From DATLAN01 sp035527455 (GTDB taxonomy: Bacteria; Planctomycetota; Planctomycetia; Pirellulales; Thermoguttaceae), in the NCBI GenBank assembly GCA_035527455.1, contig DATLAN010000638.1, forward strand, positions 1 to 14,544: a stretch of DNA of 14,544 bases, read 5' to 3'. Both the position numbers and the translations under genes were made by a program. The notes beneath the pieces were generated by a model. The model ran no database searches. It worked only from the letters and a program-made list of their open reading frames with translations, and was not told the DNA's origin. Positions 7,486-13,088 of the stretch are shown in pieces. The stretch's first letter is position 1. Each line of letters begins with the position of its first letter.

Positions 7486-7622
7486 AGCCCAGGGCAACGC
7501 CCTGGGAATGGAAGACGAACACACGTTAGAGAGCCCTGAAAGGGCGACATACTTTCTATGTCGCCCCTTCGGGGCTGTTTTAATGATTGAATGACCTCTC
7601 TCCCAGGGCGTTGCCCTGGGCT
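7486..7622. repeat. Nested inverted repeats forming a cruciform-like element
   Basis: A perfect 22-base outer inverted pair, 7486-7507 and 7601-7622, surrounds an inner hairpin at 7532-7576. Each outer arm is itself palindromic: CCCAGGGC-AAC-GCCCTGGG, 7488-7506, and its reverse complement at 7602-7620. This fits the REPIN pattern of two palindromic units in inverted orientation, carrying another hairpin inside. A further palindrome GAGCCC-TTC-GGGCTC follows at 7632-7646. The region separates two convergent genes. Confidence 0.75.
7532..7581 (+). terminator. Long terminator hairpin between convergent genes
   Basis: Arms 7532-7551 and 7557-7576 pair at 18 of 20 positions around a 5-base loop (CTTTC), and TTTT follows at 7578-7581 after one G. 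This is the best intrinsic-terminator shape in the window and would end the TPR transcript. The stem lies inside the nested repeat, so it may be a REP-type palindrome used as a terminator. Confidence 0.65.
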
Positions 7623-7649
7623 GCCCCATTCGAGCCCTTCGGGCTCATT

Positions 7650-7676
7650 CTCACCCCTCGCCCCTCACCCCTCGCC
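7650..7676. repeat. Short tandem CTCACCCCTCGCC repeat
   Basis: CTCACCCCTCGCC (7650-7662) is followed by CCTCACCCCTCGCC (7663-7676), a second copy with one extra base. The tract ends directly at the stop codon of the minus-strand gene (7677-7679), so it lies just after that gene's translation end. Confidence 0.65.
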
Positions 7677-8660
7677 TCACCGCGATCCGGACGAATCGAG
7701 GGCCCCTAGCCGGGCGTCGATCCGGTCGCGAAGCTCGCCGGTGGCCGACTCGGCGGCCATGCCGTAGTAGATCTTCGCCACGGCCGGCTTGCCGCTCTCT
7801 TCCGCAGTGCGGGCGCGGATGAACAGGGCGACGGCCTGCTCGCTCTGGGCCGCCTGCTCCTGCTGGTGCAGCCGCCGGGCTTCGGCCACGCTGGGAACTG
7901 CTTGGCCGGCCGAGCTGGCTTGGGCCGCGGCCAGTTTCCCCGCCGGTCCGTCCACTTCAGCCGCGGAAGCACCATTTCCACCGACCCGATCCAAGTCGTT
8001 CTCGGCTTTTGGTGCGGGACCCGGCACGGCAGGCGGCGGATTGCCCGCGGCCATCGCGGCCCGCTCGGCCGCGTTGCCCGCCACGGCTTGCTGGGCCTCG
8101 GCCATCTGACGCCGCATCGCCTCCACCCGCGGATTGACCTGCGGCACCGGCACGGCCATCATCGGGTTGCCCATCGCATAGGGATCGTAATACGACGGGT
8201 AGTAGGGCGACGAGGGAAACGTCGAGGCCATCGGATAGCCGCCCACGACCGGGATCACCGAGATCACGAACGGGCTCTGGGACGTATCGGAGATGAAGCC
8301 CGGGTAGCCGTTGGTCAGCGTGACGCTGGGCGTTTGGGTGACGAAGCTCTGCTGGAATCCCTGTCCCGCGCTCCAATTGAAGAACCCGCTGACGCCGTTG
8401 CGGCGGAAGGCGAAACCCGAGTTCAGCCCGGCGCTGGGATCGAACTTGCCGAACTGCGGCGTGGCCATACTGGGGCCGCCGAAGGTCATGAAACCGTTGT
8501 CCCAGTTCAACCCCCAGTGGGTCCCGAACCGTTCATAGAAGCTGTCGCCGATGCTGTGAAACGGGGTGCCCACGGTGACCTGCTGGGCCGGCGCGTCGGC
8601 CGCGAAGAGCCCCAACCCTGTACACACCAAGACCGCCGCCAGTAGATGTCCGGACCGCAT
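7677..8660 (-). CDS. Secreted Ala/Gln-rich hypothetical protein
   Basis: A 327-residue exported protein of unknown function. Residues 1 to about 25 are a signal peptide (MRSGHLLAAVLVCTGLGLFA, cleavage near DAPAQQ). The N-terminal half is rich in Gly, Phe, Ser and Asn (TPFHSIGDSFYERFGTHWGLN, GFAFRRNGVSGFFNW, SVTLTNGYPGFI) and reads like beta-rich surface or envelope protein. A Pro/Tyr-rich linker (SPYYPSYYDPYAMGNPM) leads to an Ala/Gln/Glu-rich C-terminal half with predicted helices (VEAMRRQMAEAQQAV; a final helix pair ALFIRARTAEESGKPAVAKIYYGMAAES that resembles a single TPR-like unit). I recall similar VTVGTPFHS-type proteins only from planctomycetes, without a known role. AGGAGGA is 8 bases upstream of the ATG and a good promoter precedes it. 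Codon use is normal. Confidence 0.85.
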   Translation of the reverse strand: MRSGHLLAAVLVCTGLGLFAADAPAQQVTVGTPFHSIGDSFYERFGTHWGLNWDNGFMTFGGPSMATPQFGKFDPSAGLNSGFAFRRNGVSGFFNWSAGQGFQQSFVTQTPSVTLTNGYPGFISDTSQSPFVISVIPVVGGYPMASTFPSSPYYPSYYDPYAMGNPMMAVPVPQVNPRVEAMRRQMAEAQQAVAGNAAERAAMAAGNPPPAVPGPAPKAENDLDRVGGNGASAAEVDGPAGKLAAAQASSAGQAVPSVAEARRLHQQEQAAQSEQAVALFIRARTAEESGKPAVAKIYYGMAAESATGELRDRIDARLGALDSSGSR

Positions 8661-8704
8661 CGCCAGATCCTCCTGCCGCCTAAGTCTGTGCCCTTACGCC
8701 CCTT

Positions 8705-8734
8705 ATTGTATCGGTTCGCGAGCCGGCACGTCAA
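8705..8734 (-). promoter_or_regulatory. Sigma70-like promoter of the secreted protein gene
   Basis: On the minus strand TTGACG (8734-8729) and TACAAT (8710-8705) are separated by 18 bases, each with five of six consensus matches. The -10 box is 44 bases before the start codon at 8660. Confidence 0.55.
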
Positions 8735-8747
8735 GAAAGTCTCCCGA

Positions 8748-8796
8748 CGTGGGGCACGATTCCATCGTGCCAGGCACATTGAATCGGGGGTTACGT
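8748..8796. repeat. Degenerate REPIN-like repeat
   Basis: The left unit (to 8771) contains a perfect hairpin GGCACGAT-TCC-ATCGTGCC (8753-8771) preceded by ACGTG, closely matching the left arm of the repeat at 1222. The right unit (8773-8796, starting GGCACATTGAATCG and ending TTACGT) is a decayed reverse complement of the left. It lies upstream of the secreted-protein promoter and next to the RAYT remnant, consistent with a REP family served by such a transposase. Confidence 0.65.
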
Positions 8797-8924
8797 GGTC
8801 GGGGATAAAGGGGACAGGCGCATATATTGGCGAAGGAGGGAGGTTTCGGTAAGATTGCGGTCATGCCTCGAACCGCAGGAGTCGCGCCGGGAGGGATGGT
8901 GTTTGTGTGGAGCAGCCGGGGATT

Positions 8925-9668
8925 CCGGGGACATGAACCGATTATGGTCGTTTGAGTAATTTCGATGGACGGCCTGGTTTTCCAGGACGAAACCTGCGAC
9001 CGACCGTTCGCTCCAGGCGTTCCACAAACGTCGCGCTGCCGAAGGGGTAGCCGGTACGGCCGTGCTCTCGCAAGTCGCGTAGCTCACCCTCGGGGATCGC
9101 GCTGTCGAGCAAGCCTCGCCAATCGGGAACCATCGCCAGCAGCGGAGCGACTCGGACCAAGGCGTCGTCGTTGCCCGAGAGGTGTGCTCGTGCGCTGCTC
9201 CAACGCCAATCTGCAGCATCAAGCACCAGACCGGCCCGAACCGGATTCAGCTCCACGTATCTTGCCGCCGCCAGCAGGTAGGGCTCGTCCATCACGAACG
9301 ACGCAAACCGCCCCTGCCATAGGTGGCCCCGCCACTTCTGGCGGAAGTTGATCCGCCGCGTATAACGTCGGTGGGCCTCGCCGATCGCCCGTGCCAGCGC
9401 GTCCTGCGACTGCGGCACGGCGATCAGATGAACGTGACTGGGCATCAGGCAATAGCCCCAGATCGCCACCCCACGCTCGGCACACCACTGGGCCATCAAC
9501 CTCCAGATAGGCCGCATAGTCCTCGTCACAGAAGAACGTCTGCTGCCGCCGATTCCCACGCTGGGTCACATGGTGCGGCAGCCCCGGAATGACCAATCTT
9601 GCCAATCGAGCCATGCCGGGACTCTGCGGAATCTTTCCCAGTATGTCAATATCGGTTCGTGTCCCCGG
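8925..9668. mobile_element. RAYT element bounded by 18-bp inverted repeats
   Basis: CCGGGGACATGAACCGAT at 8925-8942 and ATCGGTTCGTGTCCCCGG at 9651-9668 are inverted repeats with one mismatch in 18. They bracket the transposase gene exactly: the left copy overlaps its stop codon, and the right copy is 36 bases before its ATG. This gives a 744-base unit that looks like a minimal transposon, or a RAYT gene between two inverted REP-like ends. No target duplication is evident; an 8-base tandem (GGAAGCAC, 9667-9682) begins at the right edge. Confidence 0.6.
8942..9614 (-). pseudogene. REP-associated tyrosine transposase (RAYT), frameshifted
   Basis: This is an IS200-like Y1 HUH transposase of the REP-associated group (Y1_Tnp, PF01797), split by one extra base. 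Frame one reads from ATG 9614: MARLARLVIPGLPHHVTQRG and FFCDEDYAAYLE. The second frame resumes at LMAQWCAERG and runs to TAA at 8942. Removing one base at or next to 9500 joins them into about 223 residues, the usual size. In the joined protein the HUH pair is His60-Val-His62 (CLMPSHVHLI), and Tyr119 in ARYVELNPVRAG is the probable nucleophile; WRGHLWQGRF is also typical. Both halves are well preserved, so the break is recent or a sequencing/assembly error; programmed frameshifting is possible but no slippery run is obvious. Such proteins move or maintain REP palindromes, several of which lie in this window. Confidence 0.85.
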
Positions 9669-9682
9669 AAGCACGGAAGCAC
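9667..9682. repeat. 8-base tandem repeat at the RAYT edge
   Basis: GGAAGCAC occurs twice in tandem (9667-9674, 9675-9682), followed by a partial third copy (GGAGG). It overlaps the outer end of the right inverted repeat of the RAYT unit. Confidence 0.6.
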
Positions 9683-9756
9683 GGAGGCCGACGCGGCGCT
9701 GCAAGACGAGTATCGGGAGGGTTGGAGCCTTTAGGGTCCTCGCAGGAATGGCCCGA

Positions 9757-9870
9757 TCAGGCTGTGAACTGCTCGAAGGAGAAGTGGGGAATGTCCGCCC
9801 TTTCTTTGGCGTGTTCCACGGTGATGGCGCAGATATTGCCTTGCCCGTCGAGATCGAGCAGCGTGTCCAT
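9757..9870 (-). CDS. DUF2283-like fragment downstream of hicB
   Basis: A 37-residue frame from ATG 9870 to TGA 9757-9759. It reads MDTLLDLDGQGNICAITVEH followed by AKERADIPHFSFEQ, which resembles the C-terminal half of DUF2283 proteins (a DxDxxGxxxxIxIxxAxxR pattern). The normal N-terminal strands (an xxDxLYIxL-like segment) are missing. The ATG overlaps the hicB stop (TGATG), so it would be translationally coupled. DUF2283 proteins are small, often found beside toxin-antitoxin genes; function unknown. It may be a truncated relic fused next to hicAB by recombination, or a genuine third small gene. Confidence 0.5.
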   Translation of the reverse strand: MDTLLDLDGQGNICAITVEHAKERADIPHFSFEQFTA

Positions 9871-10091
9871 CACACCACTTGCTGCATCGGTCTAACACGA
9901 GGCGGGGGCAGCGGGCGGCCCTCCGAGTCGAAATGAGCGATCACTTCCTCGACGGCCTCGCATAATTCGCGGTACACCCGCAGTGGGTCATCGCCGTGGA
10001 TTCCCGTGATCAAGTCGGGGCATCTCCCGATGTAGGTCTGATCTTCTTCGCTCCACTCGACCCATTTATGGTACCGGTCGCTCGTCCTCAT
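9870..10091 (-). CDS. hicB: HicB-family antitoxin
   Basis: A 73-residue HicB-like protein, the presumed antitoxin that binds and blocks HicA. The sequence follows the family's partial RNase H-like fold: YHKWVEWSEEDQTYIGRCPD, then LITGIHGDDPLRVYRELCEAVEEVIAHF and GRPLPPP. It ends soon after the fold, so the C-terminal DNA-binding domain (helix-turn-helix or ribbon-helix-helix) of longer HicB proteins is absent; autoregulation would need another route. The ATG overlaps the hicA stop by four bases (ATGA, 10088-10091), the typical coupled order toxin then antitoxin. The stop overlaps the ATG of the DUF2283-like fragment. Confidence 0.85.
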   Translation of the reverse strand: MRTSDRYHKWVEWSEEDQTYIGRCPDLITGIHGDDPLRVYRELCEAVEEVIAHFDSEGRPLPPPRVRPMQQVV

Positions 10092-10288
10092 TTCTCGACC
10101 TCCTCGATAGCTCGTCGAACTTGCTTCTCCTGATAAGGCTTCGCGTCATCGCCCGGCTCTCCGCTGAGCGTGACGGCACCGGGATACCGAATGTGCGTGT
10201 ACTTGCGGTGCGATCCTTTGCCACCGCCGATCTGATAGAATCCCGCGTCTCGCAAGTCCTCCATCAATTCTCGGATCTTTCTTGGCAT
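10088..10288 (-). CDS. hicA: HicA-family toxin (mRNA interferase)
   Basis: A 66-residue HicA toxin with a dsRBD-like fold that cleaves mRNA. The family pattern is complete: MPRKIRELMEDLRDAGFY, GGGKGSHRKYTH with the catalytic His27, VTLSGEPGDDAKPYQEKQVRRAIEEV. The frame is open upstream to an ATG at 10384, but homologues begin at MPRKIR, so ATG 10288 is used; the Shine-Dalgarno here is poor. The intact active-site histidine and full length suggest a functional toxin. It is coupled to hicB by a 4-base overlap. Its position between a RAYT unit and the carbohydrate cluster fits a horizontally moving module. Confidence 0.88.
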   Translation of the reverse strand: MPRKIRELMEDLRDAGFYQIGGGKGSHRKYTHIRYPGAVTLSGEPGDDAKPYQEKQVRRAIEEVEK

Positions 10289-10407
10289 AGTCCAGGTATT
10301 TGCTCCCCGGGAAACCGCCAGTTCGCGTGCCGAACGCACCCGGTAGCTGATGCTTGTATTACCGTCAGTATGGCCGCCCCGCAATCGCCCGTCAAGTGGG
10401 GGGTCAC

Positions 10408-10509
10408 ATGTCCTCGGGGCCCGTTTCTCAGACGAACCGGGCCAACGAAGCGCGCCCGGTGGAAATGGGTTTCGACAACTTGAACGCTACGCCGGAAGAA
10501 AAGCGTTGA
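10408..10509 (+). CDS. Possible small ORF, 33 residues
   Basis: ATG 10408 to TGA 10507-10509, with a G-rich stretch (GTGGGGGG) a few bases upstream as a possible ribosome site. The peptide begins MSSGPVSQTNRANEARP and ends MGFDNLNATPEEKR. Codon choice and the hydrophilic composition look protein-like, but the frame is short and unrecognised. The stop overlaps the -35 box of the next gene. It may be the tail of a decayed gene. Confidence 0.2.
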   Translation: MSSGPVSQTNRANEARPVEMGFDNLNATPEEKR

Positions 10510-10533
10510 CATTCGGCTTCTGCGACCTATTTT
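10506..10533 (+). promoter_or_regulatory. Promoter of the ThuA-GH-sulfatase cluster
   Basis: A perfect TTGACA (10506-10511), 16-base spacer and TATTTT (10528-10533, four of six -10 matches). It is about 120 bases upstream of the ThuA start and may drive all three downstream genes. The REP-like palindrome at 10578-10602 would lie in the leader. Confidence 0.45.
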
Positions 10534-10577
10534 GGGGATTATGTTGTGGGAAGCACGTCGGTAGCTGTCGAACATGG

Positions 10578-10602
10578 CACTACCGGGGCAAACCCGGCAG
10601 TG
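10578..10602. repeat. REP-like palindrome in the ThuA leader
   Basis: CACTACCGGG (10578-10587) pairs with CCCGGCAGTG (10593-10602) at nine of ten positions (one G-T type mismatch) around a GCAAA loop. It is a single unit, different in sequence from the other repeat families in the window. Confidence 0.6.
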
Positions 10603-10654
10603 GCCCACCGGGACCCGTGGCGGTCAGTAGGTCAGCAAGATTCAGGAGGTCGCG

Positions 10655-11590
10655 ATGATGAGCAGACGTTCGTTGTGGACTGGGCTGTGTATTGCGTTTG
10701 CTTTGGCACCCTCTGCAGTCGTGGCGGTCGAGGAGATCCCCGCGCATCGGCAGAAGCAGATTCGCGACGCGGCGCCCGAACAAGCCGCCGTTGCCGCCAA
10801 AGAGCCGCGAAAGGTGTTGATCTTCAACACGCCGGACCATCTCTATGCCAAGGACCCGCACAAAGGCTACTGCATCCCCTACGGCAGCTACGCCCTGCAG
10901 GCGCTGGGCGAGAAGACCGGCGCGTTCAGGCCGGTCGTGTCCGCCGACCTGGCCATGATTCTGCCGGAGAACATCGCGGGGTTCGACGCCATCGTGCTCA
11001 ACAACACGTCCGGGCCGTGGATCGTGCCGACGCAGACCGACGTGCAGCGAGAGGCGTTTCGCAAGCACGGTGCCGACCCGGCGGCCGTCGAGCAGGTGTT
11101 GCGCAAAAGCCTGCTGGATTACGTCGGCGGCGGCGGGGGGATCGTGGCGATCCACTTCGCCATCGGGGCCAACCGCCAGTGGCCCGAGTTCCACGAGATG
11201 CTCGGCGCCACCTTCACGGGCCATCCCTGGAACGAGGAGGTGGGCGTGGTGGTCGAAGAGCCCGACCATCCGCTCTTGGCCGCGTTCGCCGGCAAGGATT
11301 TTCGGCTGGCCGACGAGATCTACCAGTTCGGCGAGCCGTACTCCCGCCAGAAGGTCCGCGTGCTGCTCTCGCTGGACACCTCGACGACCAACATGGGCGT
11401 GAAGTGGATCCGCCGCGAGGACAACGATTTCGCGCTGGCGTGGGTCAAGTCGTACGGCAAGGGGCGGGTCTTCAACACGTCGTTCGGCCACCGCACCGAA
11501 CTGTTCTGGCACGCCCCGCTGCTGCGGTTCTATCTCGACGCGATCCAGTTCGCCACCGGGGATCTGGAGGCCGAGGCCGCGCCGAAGTAG
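10655..11590 (+). CDS. Secreted ThuA-domain protein
   Basis: A 311-residue exported ThuA-domain protein (PF06283, glutamine amidotransferase-like fold). Residues 1 to about 25 are a signal peptide (SRRSLWTGLCIAFALAPSAVVA). Domain landmarks: RKVLIFNTPDH (52-62), FDAIVLNNTSG (110-120), LLDYVGGGGGIVAIHFA (153-169), a GHPWNEE segment (189-195), LADEIYQFGEPY (218-229) and the closing GRVFNTSFGHR (270-280). ThuA members are tied to sugar metabolism (ThuA is needed for trehalose use in rhizobia; 3-keto-sugar chemistry is suggested for relatives), and planctomycetes carry many secreted copies. ATG 10655 and ATG 10658 are adjacent; AGGAGG (10644-10649) suits either. The TAG stop lies inside the inverted repeat at 11587. 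It leads a same-strand set with a glycoside hydrolase and a sulfatase. Confidence 0.93.
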   Translation: MMSRRSLWTGLCIAFALAPSAVVAVEEIPAHRQKQIRDAAPEQAAVAAKEPRKVLIFNTPDHLYAKDPHKGYCIPYGSYALQALGEKTGAFRPVVSADLAMILPENIAGFDAIVLNNTSGPWIVPTQTDVQREAFRKHGADPAAVEQVLRKSLLDYVGGGGGIVAIHFAIGANRQWPEFHEMLGATFTGHPWNEEVGVVVEEPDHPLLAAFAGKDFRLADEIYQFGEPYSRQKVRVLLSLDTSTTNMGVKWIRREDNDFALAWVKSYGKGRVFNTSFGHRTELFWHAPLLRFYLDAIQFATGDLEAEAAPK

Positions 11591-11662
11591 GTCAGGGCTT
11601 GCCCTGACGAAGATGTGCCCGAACGTCGTCATGCGGTTCCGTCAGGGCAAGCCCTGACCTAC
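11587..11662. repeat. Perfect 23-bp inverted repeat (REPIN-like)
   Basis: Arms 11587-11609 and 11640-11662 are exact reverse complements with a 30-base spacer. Each arm contains its own hairpin GTCAGGGC-TT-GCCCTGAC (or the reverse complement), so the element is two palindromic units in inverted orientation. Its left end supplies the TAG stop of the ThuA gene, and its right end abuts the AAGGAGAGG ribosome site of the next gene. It may modulate read-through between the two genes. Confidence 0.8.
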
Positions 11663-11681
11663 AAGGAGAGGAAACAACGCC

Positions 11682-13064
11682 ATGCTGAAACGAACCGTCT
11701 TCGCACTGGTGCTTCTCGGTCTGATCGTGAGCCTTGGGTATGCGGGCGAGCCGCCGGCTGGCGAGGGGAAGCCCGACTTCTACGTCGGCGTCTGTGCCCA
11801 TTTCGGCCAGAACAAGGGGATTCCGCCGTTGAACCTGGCGCTGATGAAGACGGCCGGGATCAACTCGCTGCGCGACGAGTTGAGCTGGGGCGGCGTCGAG
11901 CGAGCCCGCGGGCAATACGCCATTCCGCCGGACAAATCGGCCGTCTTTCGCCGCGCCGCCGAGTTGGGCATCGCGCCGATGTTGATCTTCGACTACGCCA
12001 ACGGCCACTACGACGGCGGCGACCGCCCGCGCTCGCCGGAGGCCCTGGAGGGTTACACCCGCTACGCCGAGTTCCTGGTGAAGCATTTCGGCCCGGACGT
12101 GCGGCTCTACGAGGTGTGGAACGAGTACGACATCGGCATCGGCATGAGCGAGCCGTTCCGCCAAGGCGGCTCGCCGGAAGACTACGTGCGGATGCTCAGG
12201 CACGTCTACCCCCGGCTGAAGAAGCTGGACCCGCAGATCACGGTCATCGGCGGGGCGTGTACGGCCGGCGCGGTGCACCGCGGCTGGCTGGAGGAGATCG
12301 TCAAGCTCGGCGCGCTGGACTGCTGCGACGTCGTTTCGATCCACACCTACAACTACGGCGGCAAGGGAGCCGACCGCACGCCCGAGGCATGGTGGGCGTG
12401 GATGCAGGACGTGCAGAAAATGCTGCGGGCGTACAATAAAGATCGCGAGGTGCCGCTGTTGATCACGGAGATGGGCTGGCCGACCCACTCGGGCCAGACT
12501 AACAGCACCTCGCCGGAGCTTTCCGCCTCGTACCTGGGCAGGCTCTACTTGTTGGCCCGCGCGTTGCCGTTCCTCCGCGGCGTATGGTGGTACGACTATC
12601 AGGACGACGGTTGGCAGGCCGAATACAACGAAGACAACTTCGGCATCATCCGTCCCGACCTGACGCCGAAGCCTTCTTACTACGTGATGGCCGACGTGGC
12701 CGAGCTGGCGCGGCGCGGCGAGTGCTTGGGTCGCGTGGAGGCGGAAGATCCGGCGGTGTGGATCCTTCGTTTCCGTCTCGACGACCAGGAGATTTGGGCC
12801 GTCTGGTCGGCCGACGACCGGCCGCGTCAGATCTTGTTGGAGACCGACACGCCCGATCGGCCCTTGGTGGTCCACCAACTCGGCCACCGGCCGGTCGAAC
12901 GCGGCTGGGGCCATCGCCCCTGGGCCAGCAAGGGCAGTGGCAGCCAACTCGTCCCCAACCGGGCGTCGTTGGTCGTGGATCATCGGCCCTGGCTGATTTA
13001 CCCCGACATGGACAACGTGCGGCTGGTCGGCGCGACGGACTCGCCGGGCGGGAATAATGAATAA
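11682..13064 (+). CDS. Secreted glycoside hydrolase, clan GH-A-like TIM barrel
   Basis: A 460-residue exported protein with a (beta/alpha)8 glycosidase domain. Residues 1 to about 22 are a signal peptide (MLKRTVFALVLLGLIVSLGYA). The barrel starts at DFYVGVCAHFGQNKG and shows NSLRDELSWGGVE (61-73). RLYEVWNEYD (141-150) places the acid/base Glu148, SIHTYNY (219-225) follows, and LLITEMGWPTHSG (259-271) places the nucleophile Glu263. This Asn-Glu plus late Glu pattern is that of clan GH-A (GH5, GH39 and similar); the exact family is unsure. GVWWYDYQDDG follows, and residues from about 340 form a C-terminal region likely of beta type. AAGGAGAGG precedes ATG 11682 by about ten bases. It sits 91 bases after the ThuA gene and 24 before a sulfatase, suggesting cooperation on a sulfated glycan. 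The substrate is not deducible. Confidence 0.88.
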   Translation: MLKRTVFALVLLGLIVSLGYAGEPPAGEGKPDFYVGVCAHFGQNKGIPPLNLALMKTAGINSLRDELSWGGVERARGQYAIPPDKSAVFRRAAELGIAPMLIFDYANGHYDGGDRPRSPEALEGYTRYAEFLVKHFGPDVRLYEVWNEYDIGIGMSEPFRQGGSPEDYVRMLRHVYPRLKKLDPQITVIGGACTAGAVHRGWLEEIVKLGALDCCDVVSIHTYNYGGKGADRTPEAWWAWMQDVQKMLRAYNKDREVPLLITEMGWPTHSGQTNSTSPELSASYLGRLYLLARALPFLRGVWWYDYQDDGWQAEYNEDNFGIIRPDLTPKPSYYVMADVAELARRGECLGRVEAEDPAVWILRFRLDDQEIWAVWSADDRPRQILLETDTPDRPLVVHQLGHRPVERGWGHRPWASKGSGSQLVPNRASLVVDHRPWLIYPDMDNVRLVGATDSPGGNNE

Positions 13065-13070
13065 TGAATA
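13053..13070. repeat. AATAATG tandem at the glycosidase stop
   Basis: AATAATG occurs twice in tandem (13053-13059, 13060-13066) plus AATA. It codes the last residues (NNE) and stop of the glycosidase gene and is markedly A/T-rich against its surroundings; probably slippage-derived. Confidence 0.6.
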
Positions 13071-13088
13071 CCGAACAAGGAATCACGA

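Larger units (their letters stand above)
10289..10654. other. 366-base region between hicA and the ThuA gene
   Basis: A divergent intergenic region. It holds a short palindrome GTTCG-CGTGC-CGAAC (10321-10335) that could be a hicAB operator, a possible 33-residue ORF (10408-10509), the promoter of the ThuA gene (10506-10533) and a REP-like palindrome (10578-10602). An inverted pair AACGCT / AGCGTT (10483-10488, 10502-10507) brackets the bases just before the -35 box. Confidence 0.5.

Noticed and set aside
6284..7522. 412-codon minus-strand frame opposite the TPR gene
   Set aside because: It is a shadow frame running into the intergenic palindromes; the plus-strand TPR protein has a signal peptide and repeat pattern.
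7433..7676. CRISPR array
   Set aside because: The repeats are short, palindromic and irregularly spaced, with no uniform unique spacers and no cas genes.
8791..9222. 143-codon minus-strand frame at the RAYT end
   Set aside because: It overlaps the RAYT C-terminal half in a different frame and shows no domain; the RAYT frame accounts for the sequence.
10289..10384. N-terminal extension of hicA to ATG 10384
   Set aside because: HicA proteins begin close to the MPRKIR segment; the extension is Arg/Ser-rich and unlike the family.
11592..12983. 463-codon minus-strand frame opposite the glycosidase
   Set aside because: It is a shadow of the TIM-barrel gene, with His/Arg/Val-rich sequence and no domain or ribosome site.
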